Origin: Spodoptera frugiperda
Lineage: Eukaryota > Arthropoda > Insecta > Lepidoptera > Noctuidae
Assembly: GCF_023101765.2 (NCBI RefSeq)
Contig: NC_064226.1
Span: forward strand, 1,666,001 to 1,730,000
Direction of reading: 5' to 3'
DNA length: 64,000 nucleotides
Shown here piece after piece: positions 30,554 through 39,825 of this stretch; position 1 is the first letter of the stretch, and the number at the start of each line of letters is the position of its first letter. Position numbers and translations under genes: made by a program. The notes under the pieces are model-generated. The model ran no database searches and was not told where the DNA came from. It saw only the letters and a list, made by a program, of their open reading frames with translations.

Positions 30554-30974
30554 GTGATACACTGTCGCGGCGGAGCTTATCTTTTAGATTTTTTTTTGTA
30601 TATTTTTTGTTATGATAGCGTACTTATGAAGATTTTGTTATATGAATTTCTAACTGTAGAAGTGCATCGTAAGAATAACCATTAACCATACATACTTATG
30701 AAATATTCCCAAATTTTATTAGTTCCTAGACTTCTAGTACTTCATAATGTTTCATTTTCTTTTTCTAAAGACTATATTATTATATTTTTTCTCTTTGACT
30801 ACAGAATAAACTATACTGACAAAACGTATCAATAAGCAAAATGCCTGCATAAAGAATGCACGCGAAATAAAGCAATAAAATGAAACTTGCGCAAGAGCAA
30901 GTTTAATGGACACTGTGACAGCGAGATTGCTCTCATTTTAATGTATTTCGTTAAAAAGTGGTCGGAAATTTTGT
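30554..30974. other. No gene recognised
   Basis: tRNA trailer and terminator, then AT-rich non-coding sequence. Confidence 0.35.
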
Positions 30975-31024
30975 GACCCTACGTTGTGGCCGTAGTAACC
31001 CAGGTTCGAATCCTGGTCACGGCA
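30975..31024 (+). pseudogene. 5'-truncated tRNA-His (GTG), copy 3
   Basis: Homology starts at GACCCTACG, residue 23 of the tRNA. The 5' acceptor strand, D-arm and A box are missing and replaced by unrelated sequence. The anticodon loop TTGTGGC, T-arm, 3' acceptor strand and the conserved trailer (GTGATACACTGTCGCGGCGG) remain without a visible change. Without an A box and acceptor pairing it should not yield a functional tRNA. Confidence 0.92.
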
Positions 31025-31639
31025 GTGATACACTGTCGCGGCGGAGCAAACTTTTTGAATTTTTTGGTTCATTTCTTAAGATATTTAGGATTAAATGTAG
31101 AAAGATTGATCGGCGAAAACAATGAAAGGCTCTGAGATATTTTTATACCGATTACCTGGCTACTTCATCTTAATCTATTATTTAGACGAGAACTCTAGAT
31201 AACCTTTGAGTTTTGGAGAATAGAATAGAATTCTAAAATTAAAATACAAAAGAATTTGTATAAATAATTATGATTTATAGTTGACGATGATGCGGCTTGC
31301 GGCACGATGGAGCACGTATGCCCATGAGCAACCTATTCACGCGGACCTGAAAGACACCAAGTTTATACTCATGAGGAAACACAGACTGCGGCAAAGAATT
31401 CTACTCCTTAGCAGTTAATAGTAATTCTACTTACAGTAGTTATTGTACTTTCCCTAGCGATGTGCCGTAATAGGCGTTGCACCGTGGGAGCTCCGGAGCT
31501 GGTCTACTAAAAGTTCTCGATGCACCTTATTGGTGGATAGGTTGGCCACCGGGATGGTTTTAGTAAGGTATAAATCCCACACTCTCTAGTCTTTTATTCT
31601 CAAAAAGCTAGGCGCCTTTGAGGGTTTCCCCCGTCATCA
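31025..31639. other. Non-coding stretch with a degraded repeat
   Basis: No gene recognised. 31310-31415 (CCCATGAGCAACCTATTC, then GGCAAAGAATTCTACTCCTT) matches the tandem repeat at 38508-38710. Confidence 0.4.
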
Positions 31640-32019
31640 AAATAAAGGTATTCTACTTCAGTCTATTGTCACCACACGCAATGAAAACTACACAGTTATT
31701 ATAGGTCACCGCTGTAGAACAAAAGTCACAATACCATTTCCCTTACAATAGTCATACAACGCGACCCGATGAAGTTAAAAACAGTACAAATGCTCGTACT
31801 GGCGAACTCCAATGGCGGCATAATGGGACACAACGGGTTACAAACAATGTGAGCATTCACTATGAAACAAAAGACTACCGCTTATAAAGTTAGTCCAGGA
31901 GTAGTTTATGTTTTATCTACAGAGTAATTTCGTAAGCAACGTATTTTTCCTCCTGTATTTTGGCATTGAATGGTTATTAGACGCTATTGAATATGTGTTT
32001 TATACATCAGTTTCGAATT

Positions 32020-32240
32020 ATGGCATGTAATGCCAATGTACACCTACTTTTCACAATGTATGTTGTAAGTACCATGAAATAGATGGTGCCATATATCGGG
32101 CACATTTCCAGACTCCGTGCTACCACTGAGAAATTTTTGAAAAGCCGAAAAAAGCCCAGTAATACTTTGCCCGACCCGGGAATCGAACCCGAGACCCCTT
32201 GTCCGGCAGTCGCACTTGCGACCGCTCGACCAACGTACAG
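32020..32240 (-). mobile_element. tRNA-derived SINE, family A, flanked by a ~65-bp duplication
   Basis: In reverse complement it shows the head GTTGGTCGAGCGGTCGCAAG, the B box GGTTCGATTCCCGGG, and the body CTCAGTGGTAGCACGGAGTC. The host sequence from TCCTGTATTTTGG to CAGTTTCGA occurs on both sides (31951-32016 and 32248-32328), whereas the sister module at 33571-33640 has it once. Confidence 0.75.
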
Positions 32241-32349
32241 TTTTTACTCCTGTATTTTTCCAAACTAGGGTTTGGCATTGAATAGTTATTAGACGCTATT
32301 GAATATGTGTTTTATACATCAGTTTCGATTTCAAAAGATTTCATTAACG

Positions 32350-32486
32350 GTAAAACGGGGTTAATACAATTCAAAGGGTGAAAAGATACTAGAATGGGGT
32401 GAATAGATGTTAGATAATTTTCCCTAGATTTATTCACCCCTCTTCTGTATCGATGCACTCCTCGAATTCTATTCACTCCGTTTTAC
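32350..32486. mobile_element. Foldback MITE, family F
   Basis: Ends GTAAAACGGGG and CTCCGTTTTAC, with internal inverted GGGTGAATAGATG and TTCACCCC blocks. It is a diverged sister of 33658-33794 and was carried along by the module duplication. Confidence 0.7.
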
Positions 32487-32544
32487 GTTAATAAAAACAA
32501 TAAAAATGCAAAGAAAGATTAGCTCCGCCGCGACAGTGTATCAC

Positions 32545-32616
32545 TGCCGTGACCAGGATTCGAACCTGGGTTACTACGGCCACAACGTAGGGTCCTAACC
32601 ACTAGACGATCACGGC
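32545..32616 (-). tRNA. tRNA-His (GTG), copy 4
   Basis: All 72 nt identical to copy 1, on the minus strand. The trailer (on the gene strand) ends GGCGGAGC and leads to a short T-run near 32510-32520. The 5' flank GGTACCACAGTCACCAGCTC is conserved. Confidence 0.96.
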
Positions 32617-32733
32617 TACCGGAGCTGGTGACTGTGGTACCGAAATTTGTGTTCACTTGTCACTACCAAATTTATTGAAGCAACCAACTATTGCGCAAGA
32701 TCTCTTACATCAAGCTTGTTGGATTTACTACCT

Positions 32734-32845
32734 CAAAAGGCCGGCAACGAATTGTAGCGCCTGGTGTTTCGGGTGTCTATAGGCGGCACGGATTGCTTAC
32801 CATCAAGTGATCTGTCTGCTTGTTTACTGGCTATTTTCATAAAAT
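32734..32845 (+). mobile_element. SINE-like repeat, family C
   Basis: Core AAGGCCGGCAACG, GGTGTTTCGGGTGTC, GGATTGCTTACCATCAAGTG, and a tail with an A-rich end. It matches 42604-42730. Confidence 0.65.
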
Positions 32846-32969
32846 AAAAGAAGTTACTGAATCTTTATATGTCTCCTCTAAATACAGGTTTGCCATTATC
32901 TCTGCGCTTACCAAGCGTTCAGGTTTATCCATGAGTACCGCTACCCGGTTTCTGTAAAAGTATCTTAGT

Positions 32970-33200
32970 CAGCTCCTGCGACTTTTTTACTGACTAAAAA
33001 CGACACCGTTCCTACTTTTCGAGCCGGAGCCCCGGTAAACCCGCTAAGTAGTCCCCAGCTCCAGATCAGGCGTCAGCCCTAATGGACCCCATCTGTGGTG
33101 TTCTGATGGCACTTTTACGCGCGCGCTAAACGCGACGCGCCGTACGAATGGGTCTGGTTCTGATCGGGCGATGAGCTACCCTAACTCGCCGTCAGCGGAT
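32970..33200 (-). mobile_element. SINE-like repeat, family B (long copy)
   Basis: In reverse complement it carries a fuller 5' part (CGCCCGATCAGAACCAGACC and GCGCGTTTAGCGCGCGCG-like) before the core GGAGCTGGGGACTACTTAG and AAGTAGGAACGG. The fuller head is shared with 36953-37140. Confidence 0.65.
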
Positions 33201-33657
33201 TTGCAAGAAAAGTATAGGTGGTAGCACCAGTAGATGTTCTACTTCAGTCTGTTGTCACCACAGAAAATGTACACAGTTATTATACATTGCTGTAGAACAA
33301 AAGCACATAAAAGTCATAATACCATTTCCCTTACAATAGTCATACAACGCGACCCAATGAAGTTAAAAACAGTACAAATGTCGGCAACTCCAATGGCGGC
33401 ATAATGGGACACAACGGGTTACAAACAATGTGTGCATTCACTATGAAACAAAAGACTACCGCTTATAAAGTTAGCCTAGGAATAGTTGCATCTACGCTTC
33501 GCAAGGGACGCCAAACTCTGTGTATGTATGTTTTATGTACAGAGTAATTTTGTAAGCAACGTATTTTTCCTCCTGTATTTTGGTATTGAATGGTTATTAG
33601 ACGCTATTGAATATGTGTTTTATACATCAGTTTCGATTTCAAAAGATTTCAATAACG

Positions 33658-33794
33658 GTAAAACGGGGTGAATACAATTCAAAGGGTGAATAGACAAAAG
33701 AATGGGGTGAATAGATGTTAGAACATGTTCTCTAAATTTATTCACCCCTCTTCTGTATCTATTCACCCCTTTAATTCTATTCACTCCGTTTTAC
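33658..33794. mobile_element. Foldback MITE, family F
   Basis: Ends GTAAAACGGGGTGAATA and TATTCACTCCGTTTTAC form terminal inverted repeats of about 17 bp with one mismatch. Further internal inverted GGGTGAATAGA blocks are present. No coding capacity. Confidence 0.75.
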
Positions 33795-33848
33795 GTTATT
33801 AAAAACAATAAAAATGCAAAGAAATGCTCCGCCGCGACAGTGTATCAC

Positions 33849-33920
33849 TGCCGTGACCAGGATTCGAACCTGGGTTACTACGGCCACAACGTAGGGTCCT
33901 AACCACTAGACGATCACGGC
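33849..33920 (-). tRNA. tRNA-His (GTG), copy 5
   Basis: All 72 nt identical to copy 1. The trailer ends GGCGGAGC, then TTTCTTTGC and a T5 tract (near 33820) on the gene strand. The 5' flank is conserved with minor changes (CACTAGCTCCG). Confidence 0.96.
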
Positions 33921-34343
33921 TACCGGAGCTAGTGACTGTGGTAACGAAATTTCTGTTCACTTGTCACTGTTACCAAATTTATTCACCCAACCAACTCTTG
34001 CGCAAAGTCTCTTACATAAAACTTGTCGAGATTAACTTAATATTATAGAGGTTTCAGTAAAGATTTTCAGCTATCTAGAGCTGTTTATTTCCATCTAGGA
34101 TTATCCCTAGATGACTATACACTCACTTTTAATCATAAAGAATGCACAACATCACAAATACAATAATCAAAAGTAATCGTTCTGTTTATCAAAGCGTGGA
34201 CAATTGTACGTAATAAAAGACATTTTCATATTTCATTACCATATAGCAAACATTACCAAATAGGAGCAAAATAGAATTGCAAAAAGCTCAACGCAGTATT
34301 ATGTACTAGTCCAACATAAAACAATAGAGCCCAATTCGCGGGG

Positions 34344-34950
34344 CGGGTCAGAGCCTATTCGTCCCCTAAAATTCGTCCCCCAGCATAAAAGTTGTAGATT
34401 CGGCCCCTATATAGGTGCCCATTGGTCTCCTGGTAGGGGACCAATTAATATTTTAATTAAAAATATTATTTTTAAGGTACCCATTCGTCCCCTCTAATAT
34501 ATATACAATATAAGTTAAAGATTCGGCTCCTATTCAGGTGCCTATTGGTACCCTGAGATAAAATTAGCTATATTTTACATAAGAAACGGTTAACATAGTA
34601 CACTTGTGAACAGTTTATTAACGGAATTAATTTAATAAATCATAACAGATTATTAAAAAAAGAGCTATGATGAATGAAAGTACGGACTTTCATTCATCAT
34701 AGATTTATATATTATTATCATGACGGCATGATAATAATATATAACCTGTCGATAGGCTTACGATGTAAAATTGTCTCACTACCAATGGCTTGTTAAAATA
34801 ACGGGTTACGAATAGATAAGGTGTTTAAAATTGGTAAGTACTTACTCTATAAAAAAAAAAATCTTCAGGGGACGAATGGGCTCCTCAAAAGTTGCAGGGG
34901 ACCAGTGGGCACAGGGTGCGAATCTTAGGGGACGAATGGGCTCTGACCCG
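34344..34950. mobile_element. 607-bp TIR element with 5-bp target duplication
   Basis: The left end CGGGTCAGAGCCTATTCGTC and the right end (reverse complement CGGGTCAGAGCCCATTCGTC) form TIRs of about 30 bp. The 5-mer CGGGG flanks both sides (34339-34343, 34951-34955). Related modules at 35959-35980 and 37311-37330 hold the uninterrupted site. Subterminal repeats of GTCCCC/GGGGAC and TTCGGC occur inside. No transposase frame is present, so it is non-autonomous. The TIRs do not let me assign a superfamily. Confidence 0.85.
34665..34743. repeat. Two adjacent perfect hairpins with the same loop
   Basis: 34665-34702 has arms CTATGATGAATGAAAGT around a loop ACGG. 34706-34743 has arms TATATATTATTATCATG around a loop of the same four bases, ACGG. 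Both stems are 17 bp and perfect. They lie in the middle of the TIR element. Confidence 0.85.
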
Positions 34951-35450
34951 CGGGGTTTGTCGCCCACTTGTTGGACGACAAAGTTGTCAATTGTTTTTAC
35001 AAACAGAATACTTACTGCATTTACTTTTTAAATACGGAAAGATGAACCTTTTTGTAGAATGTTAGGTTAGATGCGCTATGAAATTCGAAACATTTAACCC
35101 CGAATACTATGTCTCAGAAGGTTTTCAAAAAATACAAGTCCTCACGAAAAATTGTATCGCTGCACCGTCCCTATGCAATTTTGAATAATTAAATCTTTAA
35201 ATCCACTAATATTTTGTATCACTTAACAAGAAATACGTGGTTTCCTCGAAAACTGAAAATTTTGGATTACTCTTTCAACTATTTTACTTCTATTTTAAAA
35301 ATATCCCTTTATCTATAAATATTTTATCTCGTTAAAGGATTAGTTATTCTATGCTAGACTTAGGTCTCAAAAGCCTTCTTCCAAGTCATGTGTAAGATAT
35401 TTTATAATTAAAACTACAAAAAATTTTGCTCCGCCGCGACAGTGAATCAC

Positions 35451-35522
35451 TGCCGTGACCAGGATTCGAACCTGGGTTACTACGGCCACAACGTAGGGTC
35501 CTAACCACTAGACGATCACGGC
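35451..35522 (-). tRNA. tRNA-His (GTG), copy 6
   Basis: All 72 nt identical to copy 1. The trailer reads GTGATTCACTGTCGCGGCGG and is followed by AAAATTTTTTG (terminator). The 5' flank is CACCAGCTCCGATA. Confidence 0.96.
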
Positions 35523-36511
35523 TATCGGAGCTGGTGACTGTGGTACCGAAATTTGTGTTCAGTTGTCATTGTTACCAAAGTTTATTGACTCAACCAACTC
35601 TTGCGCAAGATCTCTTACATAAAACTTGTTGAGATTTACTTCAATCGATTCGAACAAAATATTATAGAGGTTTCAGTAAAGGGGATTTTCAGCTATCTAG
35701 AGCTGTTTATTTCCACCTAGGATTATCCCTAGATGTCTATACACACACATTTGATCATAAGGAATACACAACATCACATATTCAATAGTCAAAAGTAATC
35801 GTTCTGTTTATCAAAGCCTAGACAATTGTACGTAATAAAAGACATTTTCATATTTCATTACCATAACCATACCAAACATTACCAAATAGGAACAAAATAG
35901 AATTGCAAAAAGCTCAACGCAGTATTTTGTACTAGTCCGACGTAAAACAATAAAGCCCAGTTCGCAGGGTTTGTCACCCACTTGTTGGACAAAGTTGTCA
36001 ATTGTAAATATTTACAAATAGAGTACCTACTGCATTTACTTTTTATATATGATACTGGTATTAATTACTACATCTTGTTCGTGGTAATGAACCTTTTTGT
36101 AGAAAATTAGATTTGTATGCGTTATGAAATTCGAAACATTCAATCACGAATACTATCTCCCAGAAGGTATTCTAAATTGAAATAAGTTCCCAAAAAATAA
36201 TATAAATCCTAACCAAAAGATCACCCTATACGATACGTATGCAATTCTGAATAAACAAATCTTTAAATTCACTAATATGTATTTGAATTACTTAACAACA
36301 ATTACATGGTTTCCATGAAAACTGTGAAAAACTTTGATTACTCTTTCAGCTAATAATATAATATCTATAAATATTTTATCTCGTTAAAGGATTAATTATT
36401 CTAAGCTAAACTTAGGTCTCAAACTCTTTCGTACAAGTCATGCGTAAGATATTTCATTAAACAAAATAATTAAAACTACAAAAAATTTGCTCCGCCGCGA
36501 CAGTGAATCAC
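35451..36511 (-). repeat. tRNA-His module II
   Basis: A 1,061-bp unit with tRNA-His copy 6 and the same upstream blocks as modules I and III. It retains the uninterrupted TTCGCAGGGTTTGTCACCCA site (35961-35980) that in module I carries the TIR element. Confidence 0.85.
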
Positions 36512-36583
36512 TGCCGTGACCAGGATTCGAACCTGGGTTACTACGGCCACAACGTAGGGTCCTAACCACTAGACGATCACGGC
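36512..36583 (-). tRNA. tRNA-His (GTG), copy 7
   Basis: All 72 nt identical to copy 1. Its trailer and terminator (AAATTTTTTG) are nearly the same as copy 6. The upstream flank matches only to about GGTACCGAAATTTC (36602-36617), then diverges. Confidence 0.96.
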
Positions 36584-36764
36584 TACCGGAGCTGGTGACT
36601 GTGGTACCGAAATTTCAGATCACTTTTTTAAAATGCGGTCAACCGAAACAACTTTCTTTGTTGTTTTGTCTCGTTTTTATACTAAAATCGATCAAAGTAA
36701 ATAGCTTTTGTCGCAACAGTATTTGTATTTAAAAATAAACTAATATAAAGGCCCTGTTCTGACG

Positions 36765-36870
36765 ACAGAGAGGATGACGGTCGCTAGACAACCGACTGCC
36801 ACGTAACGTGCAGCAGTTTCGATTCCCGCACAGAGCAACAATTTGTGGATCACACAATTGTTGGAAACTT
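36765..36870 (+). mobile_element. tRNA-derived SINE, family D (partial)
   Basis: A tRNA-like head with CGACTGCCACGTAACGTG and CAGTTTCGATTCCCG (B-box area), then TTTGTGGATCACACAATTG. Confidence 0.6.
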
Positions 36871-36952
36871 ATTTTAATTTAGAATACCTTCTGGCAGATA
36901 GTCTTCGGGATTAAATGCCTCGAATTTCTTAACGCACCCAACCTAACTTTCT

Positions 36953-37140
36953 TGCTGGTCTGCATACAGCGAGCAAGGGTAGCTTGCCGCCCGATCATAA
37001 TCAGACCCGTGCGTGCGGCGCGTTGCGTTCCGCGCGCGCCTTAAAGAGCCATCAAAACATCACAGATAGGGACCAGTAAGGCTGATGCTGACCTGGAGCT
37101 GGGAACTGCCTAGCGTTTTAGCGATGGTAGAAAAGAGGTG
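36953..37140 (+). mobile_element. SINE-like repeat, family B, flanked by ~40-bp repeats
   Basis: It contains GCCCGATCATAATCAGACCC, CCGCGCGCGCC and GGAGCTGGGAACTGCCTAG. The module sequence from AATGCCTCGAATTTC to CCTAACTTTCT on the left (36914-36952) is repeated on the right (37148-37187). Confidence 0.65.
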
Positions 37141-37803
37141 GTAATTTAATGTTTCGAATTTAATAACGCATCCAAACCTAACTTTCTACAAAAAGGTTAA
37201 TTAATTCGAACAAAACGAAGGTAATGAATACCACTACCGTATTTAAAAAGTAAATGCAGTAGGTACTCTGTTTGTAAAAACAATTGACAACTTTGTCCAA
37301 CAAGTGGGCGACAAACCCCGCGAACTGGGCTCTATTGTTTTATGTCGGACTAGTACAAAATACTGCGTTGAGCTTTTTGCAATTCCCGTACATAACTCTC
37401 TCGTTGTTAATGCAACTTTGCTATCAGCTAAGGATGATTTTGTTCCTATTCGGTAATGTAATATAAAAATGTCCTTTATTACGTATATTTTTCTACGCTT
37501 TGATAAACAGAAGAGAAACTACTGACGATTACTTTAGATTATTGTATTTGTGATGTTGTGCATTCGTTATGATTAAGAGTGAGTGTATAGTTACCTAGGG
37601 ATAATCTTAGATGGAAATAAACAGCTCTCGATAGCTGAAAATTGCCTTTACTGAAACCTCTGTAATATTTTGTTCGAATCGATTGAAGTAAATCTCAACA
37701 AGTTTGATGTAAGAGATCTTGCGCAAGAGTTGGTTGGGTCAATAAATTTGGTAACAGTGACAACTGAACAGAAATTTCGGTACCACAGTCACCAGCTCCG
37801 GTA

Positions 37804-37875
37804 GCCGTGATCGTCTAGTGGTTAGGACCCTACGTTGTGGCCGTAGTAACCCAGGTTCGAATCCTGGTCACGGCA
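37804..37875 (+). tRNA. tRNA-His (GTG), copy 8
   Basis: All 72 nt identical to copy 1. The 5' flank GGTACCACAGTCACCAGCTC and the trailer GTGATACACTGTCGCGGCGG are conserved. The terminator is TTTCTTTTTG (37909-37918). Confidence 0.96.
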
Positions 37876-37964
37876 GTGATACACTGTCGCGGCGGAGCAT
37901 TTCTTTTTGCATTTTTATATTGAAATGTTTTGTAAAGGATAACTAACGCATAAAACGCCTTTGT

Positions 37965-38070
37965 CTTTTTTTTTCTATCACCTGGTGGTACGCCATCAGC
38001 GCCCCATGGACACCTGCAACACCAGAAGATTTAGCTATACCTAAGTTGCGTCGCCAGCCTTTTGTGGGAT
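37965..38070 (-). mobile_element. SINE-like repeat, family C (fragment)
   Basis: In reverse complement it has GGTGTTGCAGGTGTCCATGG and a diverged ACCAGGTGATAG block, plus the AAAGGCTGGCGACG start. Confidence 0.55.
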
Positions 38071-38507
38071 AAGGATTTGGTATAGGATAGTGGATAAAGG
38101 AATTGGACCTTCATCCCATAAAAATTTACCTGAGAATTGAACTAAATTTCAATCACAGCAAACACAGAGTACATAGTTCACGATTACTCTACCGAGCCAA
38201 TTATTTGAATAAACGTTTCTAGTTTATTTTTCTGAAGTAGACAGACAATCGTTTATGCTGTCAAATTCATATCCATCCATTACAGAGGACACAATCCATG
38301 TACTAAAATATTCTATACAAAAATGAATATTCTATTTGATAAATAATATTTACCTAACAGATACATAACACTATCTATAAGTATATATCTTATTGGATAG
38401 GTGCTTACATACTAATAATTTTAACAATAAATGCTTTTATACATAGGTAATGTGTCGACCGTTTGGCCACTGGCTTGCCTGGTAAGCGGTTATTAGGCCT
38501 TCGGTGT
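38071..38507. other. No gene recognised
   Basis: AT-rich non-coding sequence; nothing identified. Confidence 0.3.
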
Positions 38508-38710
38508 TGCACGCCTGCCCATAAGCAACCTATACCCTCGGACCTTGGAGACACCTAGGTTTCTTTTGGAAACACTGACTCTGGCAAAGAATTCTACTCC
38601 TTCCAGGTAGCCTGTGATGTTGCACGCCTGCCCTTAAGCAACTTATTCCCTCGAACCCTGGAGACACCCAGGCTAATGGAAACACTGACTCTATTAAAGA
38701 ATTCCATTCC
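38508..38710. repeat. Two tandem copies of a ~112-bp unit
   Basis: GTTGCACGCCTGCCCATAAG at about 38510 recurs as GTTGCACGCCTGCCCTTAAG at about 38622. Both continue to GGAAACACTGACTCT and AAAGAATTC. A third, diverged relative is at 31310-31415. Confidence 0.7.
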
Positions 38711-39021
38711 TTCCCGGTTCTAATAATAAAACTTGAGGCGATAAAACGATGAAACCAAGCGTCTTTATCCCGATAAAGACGTGGGATTCTTCAGTGGGAG
38801 TATCCAGAATAGAGTGCTCAACTGTTGTTCTATTAAGTATTAAAATTATGAGACAGCCGTAACATCAAGTACTAAGTAATTATTATAAGTCTTAAATTAT
38901 GTTGTAAGCATAACATTGCACACTGCGTTGCTTGCGCAAACCGCGATAATTTGCAAGAGAAAGTGCTCCAGTTTCCGAGATAAAGTGCCGTATTTCGGTA
39001 CCACAGTCACCAGCTCCGGTA

Positions 39022-39093
39022 GCCGTGATCGTCTAGTGGTTAGGACCCTACGTTGTGGCCGTAGTAACCCAGGTTCGAATCCTGGTCACGGCA
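39022..39093 (+). tRNA. tRNA-His (GTG), copy 9
   Basis: All 72 nt identical to copy 1. The 5' flank GGTACCACAGTCACCAGCTC and the trailer GTGATACACTGTCGCGGCGG are conserved, with terminator TTTCTTTT (39118-39125). It is the last copy of the array. Its outer flanks are unrelated to modules I-III, so only the tRNA plus short flanks are shared. Confidence 0.96.
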
Positions 39094-39129
39094 GTGATAC
39101 ACTGTCGCGGCGGAGCATTTCTTTTGGAT

Positions 39130-39825
39130 ATTTTTGCGCCGTTTTTCGGTTCAAGTTATGTTTTCTCTTAATTATTTTTATAATTGATTATAAACTAATG
39201 TATGTAAATGTATTCAAAATTAATGTTTTGGATACATTTTAATATCACGCAAAATGTTCTAAAAAGAAATAAGCAGAAGTTTCAGTATTCTACCTTATAA
39301 AGTATGGGCCGTAAAGAGCATCTACTACTAGGGAGTATGAAACATAAAGTTAATACTTCTATTTATCTTACTAAACAATTCTACATACCACATTTTCGAA
39401 ACGTCCTCTTTGCCCTTAATCAGAGATAAAATAAATGAGAAAAGGTTATTTTTACTGTGTTCTGAATAGGATCGCAAAGCTAATTAGGTGGTAACCTAAA
39501 CCTTAATTCGGTTGATTAACGTAATACGGTTAGGGCTGACTGACCGCGGCTAGATAACTAAACCATGTGAGCGAACAATCTGATTATATTTTCTGTAATT
39601 ACTCGTACTTTACTTACTTTATTACTTTTATTTTATTAAATTAAATTGTGAGGCAAGTTGTAGATTCATTGGAGGGTACGACTGTCAAATTGAGTCCTCC
39701 CTGGAAATCGTTATTAGATTATTTGATAGAATTATTTTTTAGGGTATCACACACATTACAACCGCTTCAGAAAATGACATGTATAGAGACTAGAGCAATG
39801 TACATATGCGTGTCACTTTACACAC
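39130..39825. other. No gene recognised
   Basis: Non-coding sequence with no identifiable repeat; the 93-residue frame from 39648 runs into the following SINE and is not a gene. Confidence 0.35.

Larger units (their letters stand above)
31640..32616 (-). repeat. Duplicated module ending in tRNA-His copy 4
   Basis: It shares several hundred bases, in the same order, with 33235-33920: CTACTTCAGTCT, TAATGGGACACAACGGGTTA, GCTTATAAAGTTAG, the family F foldback, then tRNA-His on the minus strand. This copy additionally holds a family A SINE. Confidence 0.8.
33849..35450 (-). repeat. tRNA-His module I (disrupted by a TIR element)
   Basis: The unit comprises tRNA-His copy 5, its upstream flank (CCAACTCTTGCGCAAAGTC, GAGCTGTTTATTTCCATCTAGG-like, AAAAGCTCAACGCAGTATT), and a distal part (ATGAACCTTTTTGTAGAA, GAAATTCGAAACATT). 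It matches module II (35451-36511) and inverted module III (36866-37875). Its length from tRNA 5 to tRNA 6 is 1,602 bp, or 990 bp once the 607-bp insertion and one 5-bp duplication are removed. Confidence 0.85.
36866..37875 (+). repeat. tRNA-His module III (inverted)
   Basis: A reverse-oriented copy of modules I and II. Reading right to left it shows tRNA-His copy 8, CCAACTCTTGCGCAAGATC, the AGCTGTTTATTTCCATCTAG block, the empty TIR-element site (37311-37330), and GAACCTTTTTGTAGAAAG-like distal sequence. A family B SINE lies within the distal part. Confidence 0.85.
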
